Assembly (NCBI GenBank): GCA_963839175.1
Contig: CAWIUB010000016.1
Span: forward strand, 79,509-143,508
Origin: CAWIUB01 sp963839175
GTDB lineage: Bacteria > Actinomycetota > Actinomycetes > Mycobacteriales > Jatrophihabitantaceae
Length of the DNA stretch: 64,000 nucleotides
Direction: 5' to 3'
Positions within the stretch are counted from its first letter, which is position 1. Each line of letters starts with the position of its first letter. Of the stretch, positions 16,514 through 25,244 are shown piece by piece. The notes beneath the pieces are model-generated. The model saw only the letters and a list, made by a program, of their open reading frames with translations, made no database searches and was not told the origin of the DNA. The position numbers and the translations under genes are program-made.

Positions 16514-17420
16514 GGAAACCCCGGGAGCCCAGGATCAGGCGGCGCGAGGTGGCGACCGTTATGCGTGATCCGAACACGTCGTACTGCCGACGCTCGACAG
16601 CGTCGAGGATTCCGCCGTACAACGTGGCCGCGGTACGCAGGCAGTCCCGCGATGTCGGATGCACCAGCTCGACCCCGGGCGTGGCTCGTCGGTAGTACGT
16701 GCGGGCGCGTTCGATCTCGTGCGCCAGCAACCGGCGGATCGGCTCATCCACTCGTCGGCGCTGCAGTCGTTCCTGGTCGACACCGAACGTGCGCAACGAC
16801 TCCTGCGGCAGGTAGATGCGGCCGCGGCGCAGGTCCTCGCCGACGTCCCGGATGAAGTTGGTCAGCTGGAAGGCGAAGCCGAGGTCGGTCGCGTGGGGCT
16901 CGAGTGCCGCCCAGGGCATGCCCGGGTCGCCGCGGCCGAGGATCGGCAGCATCTGCAGGCCGATCACCGCTGCCGACCCCCACATGTAGCGCCGCAGATC
17001 CTCGAACGTCTGGTATTCCGTCACGGTGAGGTCGGCGCGCATCGAGTCGAGGAAGCTCACGAAGTAACCTGCGGGCAGTCGCCACCGTCGGGCAGTGTCG
17101 ACGACCGCAGCCGCAACGGCGTCCGAGGACCGTCCGCGTTCCAGGTCTGCGATGAACGCCTTGCTCCATCGGGTGAATCGCGCGACGCGTGCCTCGCTGG
17201 GCAGCTGTGGATCTAGCTCGTCCACAATGTCGTCGGCGTGCCGCGCGAGTCCGTACAGGGCGTGGACGAAGGGCCGCTTGGCGGGGGGAAGCAGCAGCGT
17301 CGCCAGGTAGTAGGTGCGGCCGTGCCGGGCGTTGAGGCGCCGGCAGATGGTGTAGCTCAACCGCAGCTTCGGATCGACGATGCCGGCAGCGTCTAGCTCG
17401 CCGCGCCCGCCGATTGCCAT
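16449..17420 (-). CDS. crtB: Phytoene synthase
   Basis: About 323 residues. It joins two geranylgeranyl diphosphates head to head. Both aspartate-rich motifs are present: ADDIVDE near residue 60 and RDVGEDLRRGRIYLP near residue 190, together with HALYGLARHADD and NFIRDVGED. The ATG at 17420 is preferred; in-frame GTG 17426 and TTG 17453 are alternatives, the latter overlapping crtI. The C-terminus (RRARHRYPAGRETP) extends beyond the usual family end and lies over the crtYd tail. It is coupled with crtI upstream. Confidence 0.88.
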   Translation of the reverse strand: MAIGGRGELDAAGIVDPKLRLSYTICRRLNARHGRTYYLATLLLPPAKRPFVHALYGLARHADDIVDELDPQLPSEARVARFTRWSKAFIADLERGRSSDAVAAAVVDTARRWRLPAGYFVSFLDSMRADLTVTEYQTFEDLRRYMWGSAAVIGLQMLPILGRGDPGMPWAALEPHATDLGFAFQLTNFIRDVGEDLRRGRIYLPQESLRTFGVDQERLQRRRVDEPIRRLLAHEIERARTYYRRATPGVELVHPTSRDCLRTAATLYGGILDAVERRQYDVFGSRITVATSRRLILGSRGFLSARRARHRYPAGRETPTSTR

Positions 17421-17430
17421 CAGCACATCA

Positions 17431-18921
17431 TTACCGACGCGGTTCGCCGACAATGCGCTGCGCGGCCAGCCGTCCCGAGATCAACACCATCGGGACGCCC
17501 AGTCCGGGCTGCACGTTCGCCCCGCAGAACACCAGGTTCTCGATCTGCTTGTCGAGCGTCGGCAACCGAAACGGACCAGTCTGGCCGAACGCGTGGGCTG
17601 CGGCGAACGGCGTACCCGCGGCCAGGCCGGCTCGAGCCCAGTCGGCCGGGGTCACGAGGTGCGAGACCTCGATGCCGTCCGCGAATCCCTCGTAGCCGCG
17701 GGCCTCGAGCGTTGACAGCATGTGGTCGCGGTAGCCTTCGGCCGTCCGGTCCCAGTCGATCGGCGTGGCATGGTCGAGGTTCGGCGCCGGGAAGAGCGCG
17801 TAGTAGGTCTGCCGTCGCCCAGGCGCCAACGACGGGTCGGTCCGCGTCGGGTTCGTCAGCAGGACCGAGGGGTCGCTCATCGTCTCGCCTCGCTGGATGA
17901 TCTGCTCGAACGTCGGCTCCCACGCCCGCCCGAAGGAGATCGTGTGGTGCGCAGAATCCTGGTATACGGCACGGGATCCCGCGTGCAGCACCACGCACGA
18001 CGGGGAATAGCGGACCCGCCGCTTCGGAGTGAGCCGCCCGGGCAGCAGCTCCCGATACGCCGTTGGTGCATCGACATTCACCACGACGGCGTCCGCAGCG
18101 ATTCGTTCCCCCTGCCGAGTGAGCACCGCGCGAGCCCGCTTGCCGACGATCTCGATTCCGGTGACGTCCGTGTCGTAGCACAGCTGCACGCCGTGCTTGG
18201 CTGCGGCGCCTGCTAACGCCTTAGCCACGGCATGCACGCCACCGGCCGGGAAATACACGCCGCGGACACAGTCGAGGTAACTGATCACCGCGTACAGCGC
18301 TAGCGCGTCGGAGGGGGCGCGCCCGGCGTACATGGCCTGGAATGAGAATATCCGCTGCAGCCGCTCGTCCCGGACGAACGAGGCGATCTTCGGCGCGAGC
18401 CGTTGCAACGCGCCGAGCCGGAGCAGATCGAGCATCGGTCCGCCGAGCAGGCTCAACGGCGTATCCAGGTTCTGGCCGATGAAGTGCGGCATCTCGACGC
18501 GATACAGGGCGCGCACATAGTCGACGAAGCGCAGGTACCCGGCAGCGTCGCCTGCCCCGCAGGCGGCCCGAATCGTGGCCTCCATCGCGTCGACGTCGGT
18601 ATGTACGTCGATTGTCGAGCCGTCGGCGAAGCGGGCCCGGTACGCCGGGTCCAGGCGATGGAGGGTGATCCAGTGGCCAAGCGATTCGCCAACGGCACGG
18701 AGCGTTTCCGCCACGAGCTCGGGCATGGTCAGGACCGTCGGCCCGGTGTCGAACGTGTAACCCGAGTCGGTGATGACACCGGCCCGTCCGCCGGGGATGG
18801 CAGCCCGTTCGAGCACGGTTATCCGACGGCCCGCGCCGGCCAGATGCAAGGCGGCGGACAGGCCGCCCAGGCCCGCACCGATCACCACCACGGAGTCGGT
18901 GCGGCCGGGCACGCATCTCAC
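17431..18921 (-). CDS. crtI: Phytoene desaturase (lycopene-forming)
   Basis: A 496-residue FAD-dependent desaturase. The dinucleotide-binding motif VVVIGAGLGGLSAALHLAG opens the protein, PGGRAGVITDSGYTFDTGP follows, and FCGANVQPGLGVPMVLISGRLAA closes it, which is the bacterial CrtI signature. It takes phytoene to lycopene in several steps. The GTG at 18921 overlaps the stop of the GGPP synthase gene by 4 bases, which decides the start against a longer open frame. crtB follows directly, giving the order crtE-crtI-crtB. Confidence 0.9.
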   Translation of the reverse strand: MRCVPGRTDSVVVIGAGLGGLSAALHLAGAGRRITVLERAAIPGGRAGVITDSGYTFDTGPTVLTMPELVAETLRAVGESLGHWITLHRLDPAYRARFADGSTIDVHTDVDAMEATIRAACGAGDAAGYLRFVDYVRALYRVEMPHFIGQNLDTPLSLLGGPMLDLLRLGALQRLAPKIASFVRDERLQRIFSFQAMYAGRAPSDALALYAVISYLDCVRGVYFPAGGVHAVAKALAGAAAKHGVQLCYDTDVTGIEIVGKRARAVLTRQGERIAADAVVVNVDAPTAYRELLPGRLTPKRRVRYSPSCVVLHAGSRAVYQDSAHHTISFGRAWEPTFEQIIQRGETMSDPSVLLTNPTRTDPSLAPGRRQTYYALFPAPNLDHATPIDWDRTAEGYRDHMLSTLEARGYEGFADGIEVSHLVTPADWARAGLAAGTPFAAAHAFGQTGPFRLPTLDKQIENLVFCGANVQPGLGVPMVLISGRLAAQRIVGEPRR

Positions 18922-20039
18922 GTCTGGCGCTCCGCCGCGGCAACCGCCAACCCATCGAGCACGTCGCGGACGTCGACGCGGATCGCCGGCGATGCGAGAG
19001 CGGCGCGGGCCCGCGCGGTGCATGTGGCGATGCGTGACTCGACATCCGCCACCGCGCCGGTGTCGACGATCAGCTGACGCAGTGCCGCGAGCCCCGCGTC
19101 GTCGAGGTCGCGATCACCGAGCCGCCGCCGGATCAGGCCGGCCTGGGTGTGATCGGCGCGCTGCATAGTGATGGCGATCAGCAGGGTGCGCTTGCCTTCG
19201 CGGAGGTCGTCGCCGGCCGGCTTGCCGGTGCGGCCGGGATCCCCGAAGACGCCGAGCAGGTCGTCGCGCAACTGGAACGCCTCGCCGAGCGGCAGCCCGT
19301 AGGCACTCAGTGCCGCCGTGAGCTCGTCCGACGCGCCGCCGATGGCTGCCCCGAACAGCAAGGGCCCTTCGATCGTGTACTTGCTGGTCTTGTATTCGAT
19401 CACGCGCAGGGCGTCGTCCGCGGAGAAGCCGCCCCGCGCCTGGACCAGCACGTCCAGGTACTGACCGGCCATCACCTGCTCGCGCATGTCGTCGTACACC
19501 CCTCGCGCGCGCCGCTCGGCAGGCGGTTCGAGGCCGGCGTTCGCGAACAGCCGGTCCGCCCAGCTCAGCAGCAGGTCGCCGAGCACGATGGCGGCAGACC
19601 GTCCGAATGCCTCGCGCTGCCCGGTGAAGTCGCGGGCTCTGTGCAACTGCTCGAACACGGTGTAGGCCGACGGACGGCCGCGTCGGGTAGCAGACGAATC
19701 CATGACGTCGTCGTGCACGAGAGCGCACGCGTGCAGCAGCTCGAGGCTTGCCGCCGCGGTCACCATCGCCTCGTCGTCCGCATCCTGCGGAGCGGCGGTT
19801 TGCCAGGCCAAATAGGCAAAGATCGGCCGTAGTCGCTTCCCGCCGGCGAGCACGCAGGTGTGCGCGGCGCGCACGAGCGGATCGAGGTCGGCACCGAGCA
19901 GAGCCAGCACCCTGGCGCGATCGTCGAGGAACTCGACGAGGAGCGATTCGACCCTTTTGATGACGCCAGCCGGCGACGTGTCGGCCTCGGTCACGTCGTC
20001 GAACACTACGCTGGACGGATGCCGCGTTCGGTTCGTCAT
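18918..20039 (-). CDS. idsA: Geranylgeranyl diphosphate synthase (polyprenyl synthetase)
   Basis: A 373-residue trans-prenyltransferase. GGKRLRP starts the core, HDDVMD carries the first aspartate-rich motif and QLRDDLLGVFGDPGRTGKP the second, with GDDLREGKRT following. It should supply C20 diphosphate to CrtB, and equals mycobacterial IdsA2 (Rv2173) in position. The ATG at 20039 has an AAGG upstream and overlaps the 5' end of divergent metF by 21 bases; a GTG at 20006 would remove the overlap but lacks a ribosome-binding site. First gene of the crtE-crtI-crtB operon. Confidence 0.88.
   Translation of the reverse strand: MTNRTRHPSSVVFDDVTEADTSPAGVIKRVESLLVEFLDDRARVLALLGADLDPLVRAAHTCVLAGGKRLRPIFAYLAWQTAAPQDADDEAMVTAAASLELLHACALVHDDVMDSSATRRGRPSAYTVFEQLHRARDFTGQREAFGRSAAIVLGDLLLSWADRLFANAGLEPPAERRARGVYDDMREQVMAGQYLDVLVQARGGFSADDALRVIEYKTSKYTIEGPLLFGAAIGGASDELTAALSAYGLPLGEAFQLRDDLLGVFGDPGRTGKPAGDDLREGKRTLLIAITMQRADHTQAGLIRRRLGDRDLDDAGLAALRQLIVDTGAVADVESRIATCTARARAALASPAIRVDVRDVLDGLAVAAAERQT
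20007..20012 (+). promoter_or_regulatory. -10 element of metF, leaderless start
   Basis: TACGCT is followed by 6 bases and then the ATG at 20019, so transcription should begin on the start codon. The hexamer lies inside the first codons of idsA on the other strand if idsA starts at 20039, so the two divergent promoters would overlap coding sequence. Confidence 0.5.
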
Positions 20040-20903
20040 GCCCTTGCCACGGGAGAACCCACCTTCTCGTTCGAATTCATGCCGCCCAAGACGGATGAAG
20101 ACGCGCGTCTGCTGTGGCAGACCATTCGCCAACTCGAACCGCTGCGCCCGTCGTTCGTTTCGGTGACCTATGGCGCCGGAGGCTCGACGCGCGACCGCAC
20201 CATCGAGATCACCGAACACATCGCGGCCGACACGACGCTGCTGCCGGTTGCTCACCTGACGGCCGTCAACCACTCGGTCGCCGAACTTCGCTCCATCGTG
20301 GGTCGGCTCGCCGACGCTGGCGTGCGTAACATGCTCGCGCTGCGAGGAGACCCGCCGGGCGACCCGATGGGGGAGTGGGTAGCGCATCCCGAAGGGCTCA
20401 ACTACGCCTCGGAGCTGGTCGAGCTGTTGCGCGCCCACGGCGATTTCTGCGTCGGGGTTGCCGCGTTCCCGTACCGGCATCCGCGTTCGCCCGACGTCGA
20501 GTCGGATACCGCGCAGTTCGTGCGCAAGTGCCGGGCGGGTGCTGACTACGCGATTACCCAGATGTTCTTCGACGTGGACATCTACCTGCGGCTGCGCGAC
20601 CGGGTGGTGGCGGCGGGGTGCTCGACGCCGATAATTGCCGGCATCATGCCGGTGACGTCGATGCGCACGATCGAGCGTTCCGGGCAGTTCTCCGGCGCCC
20701 CCTTTCCCGAGGATCTCGGCGCCAAGTTCGCGGCGCTGGCCGGCGATCCTAAGGCGGTGCGCGCGCAGGGCATCGAGGAGGCGTCGCGGTTGGTCGAGCG
20801 ATTGCTCGCGGAGGGTGTGCCGGGCATCCATTTCTACACGCTGAACCGATCCAGCGCGACGCGCGAAGTCTGGCACAACCTGCAGCTGTCCGTCCGGCTG
20901 TAA
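20019..20903 (+). CDS. metF: 5,10-methylenetetrahydrofolate reductase
   Basis: A 294-residue TIM-barrel flavoprotein that makes 5-methyl-tetrahydrofolate for methionine synthesis. FSFEFMPPKTDED places the catalytic glutamate, SVTYGAGGSTRD and VAHLTAVN line the flavin site, LALRGDPP and ITQMFFDVD complete the family signature. Length is normal. The start is set by the -10 spacing at 20007. Convergent with the GNAT gene, 40 bases apart. Orthologous position to Rv2172c. Confidence 0.88.
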   Translation: MPRSVRHALATGEPTFSFEFMPPKTDEDARLLWQTIRQLEPLRPSFVSVTYGAGGSTRDRTIEITEHIAADTTLLPVAHLTAVNHSVAELRSIVGRLADAGVRNMLALRGDPPGDPMGEWVAHPEGLNYASELVELLRAHGDFCVGVAAFPYRHPRSPDVESDTAQFVRKCRAGADYAITQMFFDVDIYLRLRDRVVAAGCSTPIIAGIMPVTSMRTIERSGQFSGAPFPEDLGAKFAALAGDPKAVRAQGIEEASRLVERLLAEGVPGIHFYTLNRSSATREVWHNLQLSVRL

Positions 20904-20943
20904 CGGGTGATTGCCTGGGCGCCGGCGACAGCTGAGCGTCGTA

Positions 20944-21513
20944 TCAAGGGCTGCTCGGACGCAATGGCAACCGGGCGCCGAGGACCGCGAATGGCCGAGC
21001 GTCGCCGGGGAACAGGTAGCCGCGAGCCAGGTCGACGAAGCCCACCGACCGGTAGAGCCGGAACGCCCTGGTGTCGGCGTCCGGCGTCGAGAGCAGCATG
21101 GCGCGATGCGAGATCTCGCCTGCGAGTGTAGTGAGCAGTCGCCGCCCGATGCCCGCCCCTTGGTAGCGCGGCAGCACGTGCATCTCAGACAGCTCGAACG
21201 CGTCGCGCAGCCAGTCGTCGGCCACCTTACGGCTGACTGCCCGACGGACCAGGTCATGCCACCATTGCCCGGGCGCCGTGGTGTAGCCATATCCGAAGCC
21301 GACCAGGGTCCCGTCGGCGCGCACCGCGGCACGGCAGGCAAAGCCGGCATTGGTCGTGTGCTTCTCCGCGGTGACCGATCGCTGAGCTCCGGCGTAGCTC
21401 GGGTAGTTCATCGCCAGGACGTAGATGTTCATCGCCTCGTTGATGTGCGCGGAAAGCTGCGGGCCGTGCCATGCCTCGACGCGGATCTCGCTGCGGACAT
21501 CCACCGACCTCAT
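20944..21513 (-). CDS. GNAT-family N-acetyltransferase
   Basis: A 189-residue protein. The acetyl-CoA loop appears as VLPRYQGAGIGRRLL (Q/RxxGxG/A) around residue 120, followed by LYRSVGFVDLARGYLF, the usual end of the GNAT fold. The N-terminus includes NIYVLAMNYP, also seen in actinobacterial relatives of Rv2170. Acceptor unknown. ATG start. Convergent with metF. Confidence 0.8.
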   Translation of the reverse strand: MRSVDVRSEIRVEAWHGPQLSAHINEAMNIYVLAMNYPSYAGAQRSVTAEKHTTNAGFACRAAVRADGTLVGFGYGYTTAPGQWWHDLVRRAVSRKVADDWLRDAFELSEMHVLPRYQGAGIGRRLLTTLAGEISHRAMLLSTPDADTRAFRLYRSVGFVDLARGYLFPGDARPFAVLGARLPLRPSSP

Positions 21514-21628
21514 CCGAGTCCCTCGCGAAGCCTCGAGCGCACCCTATTCACCGGGGGCGGGCATGAGCGTACGGTCGCCGCCCGATGGACGATACGCACC
21601 ATGTCCCTCAGCGTAGGTCTGGATGCGC

Positions 21629-22105
21629 TCATGCCACGGTCGCGGGTTGTCCACCGGTGAGTCGCACCAGCTCGTCGAACGTCGTCGGGAACACCGCGTG
21701 CGGGACGCCCCCTGCGGCCCAGATCTGTGGATAGCTCGCCAGGTCGACGTCGACGAGTGTGCGCAATCGCGTCGGGTGGCCGACTGGAGCCACCCCGCCG
21801 ATGCGCTGTCCGGTGGCCGCGAAGACGAGGTCTGGGCCTGCCATGTACACAGCAGACGTGCCAAGCTGTGCGGCTGCCTTCGCGGCATCGACGCGATGCG
21901 CTCCGCTGGTCAGGACAAGCACTGCCTCGCCATCGTTGGTCGCGAAGACCAGGGAATTGGCGATCGCACCGACGGCGACCCCGACCTGCGCCGCCGCGGT
22001 GGCGGCGGTCGGGGCCGCCTCCGGCAGCATCCGTACCCGGCCCGTGACGCCGGCCGCGGCGAGGATCTCGTCCACGACTTGACAGTTGCGATGCAGGGTG
22101 GTCAC
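21629..22105 (-). CDS. YbaK/EbsC-family aminoacyl-tRNA deacylase
   Basis: A 158-residue single-domain protein of the YbaK/ProX/INS superfamily, which hydrolyses mischarged tRNA (for example Cys-tRNAPro). GVAVGAIANSLVF and AVLVLTSGAHRVDAAK hold the conserved lysine-containing core, and GQRIGGVAPVGHP is the glycine-rich loop of the active site. GTG start. The 115 bases up to the GNAT start hold no recognisable feature. The exact tRNA substrate is open. Confidence 0.82.
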   Translation of the reverse strand: MTTLHRNCQVVDEILAAAGVTGRVRMLPEAAPTAATAAAQVGVAVGAIANSLVFATNDGEAVLVLTSGAHRVDAAKAAAQLGTSAVYMAGPDLVFAATGQRIGGVAPVGHPTRLRTLVDVDLASYPQIWAAGGVPHAVFPTTFDELVRLTGGQPATVA

Positions 22106-22237
22106 TCCTGCACGCTACCGGGCAGCTAGCCCGGCGGTAGCCCGGTGAAGTTGCCGAGTGTCCCGGCGAGGATGCTGAGCACGGCCTCCGGAGCGTCGGA
22201 GAAGGCCTGGGCGGCCAGCGGACACATCATGCAGCTT

Positions 22238-22285
22238 GTGATCTCGGCTGGGTGTGCGGAAATCAGCAGATTCAGCCGAGATCAC
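22238..22285. terminator. 13-bp inverted repeat, candidate terminator of the cysH operon
   Basis: GTGATCTCGGCTG (22238-22250) is perfectly complementary to CAGCCGAGATCAC (22273-22285), with a 22-base loop. It lies about 80 bases beyond the cysH stop in the direction of cysH transcription, and upstream of ybaK. No T-run follows, so a U-less actinobacterial terminator is the best reading; a regulator-binding site is possible. The rest of 22106-22362 shows no gene that I can support. Confidence 0.45.
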
Positions 22286-22362
22286 GAAGGCCGGGTAACG
22301 ATCTCCTCCGGGCGGAAGGCGCCTGAATCACGATCTACGGCTGTAGGGCTACGGGTGTAGGA

Positions 22363-23067
22363 CTAGCTGTGGATGCCGCACTCGGTCTTGGCGAGGCCGG
22401 CCCACCGACCGGCGCGCGTGTCCTCGCCTGCGATCAGCCGACGGGTGCATGGCGCGCAACCCACCGAGCCGTACCCGTCGGCGAGCAGCGGGTTGACCAG
22501 GACGCCGTGTTCGGTGATGTAGGCGTCGACGTCATCCTGCGTCCAAGTCGCGATCGGGTTGAGCTTGACCATGCCGCGCTGCGCGTCCCATTCGACGACG
22601 CGGACGTCTGCTCGGGTGGCCTCTTCGTCGCGCCGCAGCCCGGATGCCCAGGCGAGGTACGGGTCAAGCGCGGTCGCGAGCGGCGCGACCTTGCGCATGG
22701 CGCAGCACAGATCGGGATCACGATCGTGCAGGCGCGGACCGAACGCGGCGTCCTGCTCGGCCACCGTCCGCTCCGGGTGGATCGTGCGGACCGTCACCGG
22801 CAGGGTCGCGGCAAGCGCGTCGCGGGTGCCGATCGTCTCGGCGAAGTGGTACCCGGTGTCGAGGAACACTACGTCCACTCCGGGCATGACCCGTGAGGCA
22901 AGGTGCGGCAGCACCGCGTCTGCCATCGACGAGGTCACGCACCACGAGGCGCCGAACTGCGCGACTGCCCAGCTCAGGATGTCCAGCGCGGGCGCGCCGT
23001 CCAGTTCATCACCGGCGCGCCGGGCCAGGCGGGCCAACCTTTCGTGTTCGGTCACCGGCGCGTTCAC
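22363..23067 (-). CDS. cysH: Assimilatory adenylylsulfate (APS) reductase with Fe-S cysteines
   Basis: A 234-residue CysH. SSMADAVLPHLA binds the nucleotide phosphate, and the C-terminal KTECGIHS carries the catalytic cysteine. The two extra cysteine pairs DLCCAMRK and GCAPCT are present; these bind the [4Fe-4S] cluster and mark enzymes that use APS directly rather than PAPS. The GTG at 23067 overlaps the stop of the zinc-ribbon gene by 4 bases, settling the start. It is the last gene of the reverse operon sir, zinc ribbon, cysH. Confidence 0.9.
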   Translation of the reverse strand: MNAPVTEHERLARLARRAGDELDGAPALDILSWAVAQFGASWCVTSSMADAVLPHLASRVMPGVDVVFLDTGYHFAETIGTRDALAATLPVTVRTIHPERTVAEQDAAFGPRLHDRDPDLCCAMRKVAPLATALDPYLAWASGLRRDEEATRADVRVVEWDAQRGMVKLNPIATWTQDDVDAYITEHGVLVNPLLADGYGSVGCAPCTRRLIAGEDTRAGRWAGLAKTECGIHS

Positions 23068-23237
23068 CGTGACCCCTGCACCGGCTGGCTCGTCCAGTCC
23101 GCGGCTATGCCGACGTAGTTCAGCAGGAAGACGCGTTGGCAAGCGCCACAGCGCCATTCGCCGTGCTTCTCACCGAACATCCGCAGATCCTCGTCGCCGC
23201 AGTACGGGCAGTAGAAGGGCGCGGCTCGTTCGGTCAT
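23064..23237 (-). CDS. Small zinc-ribbon protein of the sulfite reductase operon
   Basis: A 57-residue protein with two CxxC knuckles, FYCPYCGDEDL and WRCGACQRVF, forming a zinc ribbon or rubredoxin-like fold. A protein of this kind sits between sulfite reductase and cysH in Streptomyces as I remember, so a role in electron delivery or enzyme maturation is likely but unproven. The ATG lies 10 bases after the sulfite reductase stop, and the stop overlaps the cysH start. Confidence 0.8.
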   Translation of the reverse strand: MTERAAPFYCPYCGDEDLRMFGEKHGEWRCGACQRVFLLNYVGIAADWTSQPVQGSR

Positions 23238-23247
23238 TGCGAACCTG

Positions 23248-24900
23248 CTACGACAGCCATGTCTCCTCGGCTCGTGTGACGTAACTGGCGAAGGTCTCAC
23301 CCTCGGTGCGCCGTTCCAGGTAGCCCCGCAGCACCCGCTCGGCGTAATCCGGTGCCTGCTCCGCGGTCACCTTCAAGCCGCGGAACTTGCGGCCGAACGC
23401 GGCCTCGCTGCCCAGCTGGCCGCCCAGGTGCACCTGGAACGCCTCCTGATCGGTGCCGTCCGCACCCCGGGCGATAACGCCCTTGAAACCGATGTCGGCC
23501 ACTTGGAACCGTGCGCACGAGTTCGGGCAGCCGTTGACGTTGATCGTGATCGGCGTGTCGAAGTCCGGCAGCCTGCGTTCCAGTTCGCGGCGGATCGTCT
23601 CGGCACGAGCCTTCGTCTCGACGATCGCCAGCTTGCAGAATTCGATACCGGTGCAGGCCATCGTGCCGCGATGGAACGCCGACGGACGGACGGAAAGGCC
23701 CAGCTCGTCAAGGCCGGCGACGAGCTGGTCGGCAGCGAGCGGGTCGACGTCGAGCACGGCCAGGCCCTGCTGCGGCGTCAACCGCACCCGTGCGCCGCGC
23801 GAGCCGAACCGCTGCGCCAAGTCGGCCACGCCAATCAGTGCCGAGCCGGAGGTCCGGCCCGCCTTCGTCGTCGCGCCGACACTCACCAGCCCGTCGACCT
23901 GCCGCTCGATTCCGACGTGGTCTCGGTGGGCCGGCGAGGGATCGGGCGCGACGCCGTCCGGCAGCGCGCGGCCGAGGTACTCCTTCTCGAGCACTTCGCG
24001 GAACTTCTCGGGTCCCCAGTCCGCGACGAGGAACTTCAGCCGGGCGTGGTTGCGGGAGCGCCGGTACCCGTAGTCACGGAAGACTGAGGTGACGCCCGCC
24101 CAGACCTCGCTGACCTCGTCAGGTGCGACGAACACGTCAATCCGCTTGGCGAACATGGGATTGGTGGACAGTCCGCCGCCGACCCATAGGTCGAAGCCGG
24201 GGGTGCCGTCCGGCCCGATCACCCCGACGAACGACACGTCGTTGATCTCGTGGTTGGTGCAGTGCCGGGCACAGCCGGAGATCGACGTCTTGAACTTGCG
24301 CGGCAGGTTGGAGAACGCTGGGTCACCGATGTACCGGTCGACGGTGTCGCGCAAGGCGGCGCTCGCATCGAGCACGGAGTCTTCGGCCACACCCTCCAGC
24401 GGGCAACCGAGCATGACGCGGGGTGTGTCGCCACAGGCCTCGGTGGTCTGCAGGCCGACCGCTTCGAGCCGCTCCCATATTGCCGGGACGTCCTCGATCC
24501 GGATCCAGTGCAGCTGCACGTTCTGGCGGTCGGTGATGTCGGCGACGTCGCGCCCGTACCTGGTGGAGATCTCCCCGATCACCCGTAGCTGCGCCCGGGT
24601 CAGCGCGCCGCCGTCGATGCGGATGCGCAGCATGAAGTACTCGTCCTCGAGCTCTTCGGGTTCGAGGATCGCGGTGCGTCCGCCGGGAATGCCGGCGCAT
24701 CGCTGGGTGTACAGGCCGTACCAGCGGAACCGTCCGCGCAGGTCACTCGGGTCGATGCCAGAGAATCCCGTGTACTGGTAGGTGTCGATGATCCGCTGGC
24801 GCACCAGCAGCCCGTCGTTGTCGCGCTTGCTGCGCTCGTTCGGGTTGAGCGGCTCCCGGTACCCCAGTGCCCATTGCCCTTGTCCTTTTCGCGCAACCAT
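23248..24900 (-). CDS. sir: Ferredoxin-dependent sulfite reductase (siroheme, 4Fe-4S)
   Basis: A 550-residue sulfite/nitrite reductase of the NirA/SirA kind, reducing sulfite to sulfide with six electrons from ferredoxin. The cluster and siroheme ligands are seen as CTGIEFCKLA and NGCPNSCARF (C-x5-C and C-x3-C). RQNVQLHWI and SGCARHCTN bind siroheme in the first half. The context with cysH, cysD, cysN and cysG argues for sulfite over nitrite. The ATG at 24900 follows GGAGAGG; a GTG at 24957 would lengthen it by 19 residues. A leader peptide ends 41 bases upstream. Confidence 0.9.
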   Translation of the reverse strand: MVARKGQGQWALGYREPLNPNERSKRDNDGLLVRQRIIDTYQYTGFSGIDPSDLRGRFRWYGLYTQRCAGIPGGRTAILEPEELEDEYFMLRIRIDGGALTRAQLRVIGEISTRYGRDVADITDRQNVQLHWIRIEDVPAIWERLEAVGLQTTEACGDTPRVMLGCPLEGVAEDSVLDASAALRDTVDRYIGDPAFSNLPRKFKTSISGCARHCTNHEINDVSFVGVIGPDGTPGFDLWVGGGLSTNPMFAKRIDVFVAPDEVSEVWAGVTSVFRDYGYRRSRNHARLKFLVADWGPEKFREVLEKEYLGRALPDGVAPDPSPAHRDHVGIERQVDGLVSVGATTKAGRTSGSALIGVADLAQRFGSRGARVRLTPQQGLAVLDVDPLAADQLVAGLDELGLSVRPSAFHRGTMACTGIEFCKLAIVETKARAETIRRELERRLPDFDTPITINVNGCPNSCARFQVADIGFKGVIARGADGTDQEAFQVHLGGQLGSEAAFGRKFRGLKVTAEQAPDYAERVLRGYLERRTEGETFASYVTRAEETWLS

Positions 24901-24941
24901 GCGCGCGGTCCTCTCCGATGGTGCCGACCTGGCCTCGAGTG

Positions 24942-25028
24942 CTAGGCGAGTCGACACGCAGCGGCCGTGATCCGGCGCAGGTCGACGTGCCGACGGGAAG
25001 TCAGCAGGACGCGCGGTTCACGGGACAC
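24942..25028 (-). CDS. Leader peptide upstream of sulfite reductase operon
   Basis: A 28-codon ORF from GTG 25028, ending TSRRHVDLRRITAAACRLA. This fits the short actinobacterial putative leader peptides with the core (R)RHVDLxRxxSAxC that precede sulfur genes. A single cysteine codon stands four codons before the stop, a suitable sensor of Cys-tRNA. A GACCCT hexamer 7 bases before the GTG would make the message leaderless. The stop is 41 bases from the sir start. The peptide's mirror copy lies on the other strand at 25155. Confidence 0.7.
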   Translation of the reverse strand: MSREPRVLLTSRRHVDLRRITAAACRLA

Positions 25029-25154
25029 GTCGTCAAGGGTCGCACATCCCGGACGATCCGCCGAGTCGCCCACCGTCATTGGGTGGCACCGCGTGACGAG
25101 GGCCACGAAGCGGTCCGCCAGGGCTGTTGGTCGGACGGGCCGCGGTGTGCGACT

Positions 25155-25241
25155 ATGAGCGGCGTGTCCGCCGTCCGGCTCGTAGCGCGCTTGCATGTCG
25201 ATCTGCAGCGCGTAGTGAGCGCGGCGTGTCTACCGTCCTGA
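25155..25241 (+). CDS. Leader peptide upstream of cysC-cysD-cysN operon
   Basis: A 28-codon ORF from ATG 25155 (or 25 codons from GTG 25164, which has GACTAT 7 bases upstream), ending ARLHVDLQRVVSAACLPS. It shares the RxHVDLxR...AC core with the reverse-strand leader and again has one cysteine codon near its end. A strong compound stem-loop begins 3 bases after the stop. It is most likely a cysteine-responsive attenuator peptide. Confidence 0.72.
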   Translation: MSGVSAVRLVARLHVDLQRVVSAACLPS

Positions 25242-25244
25242 TCA

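Noticed and set aside
22145..22360. 71-codon frame between ybaK and cysH
   Set aside because: No ribosome-binding site, no motif, and it runs through the inverted repeat at 22238-22285; judged non-coding.
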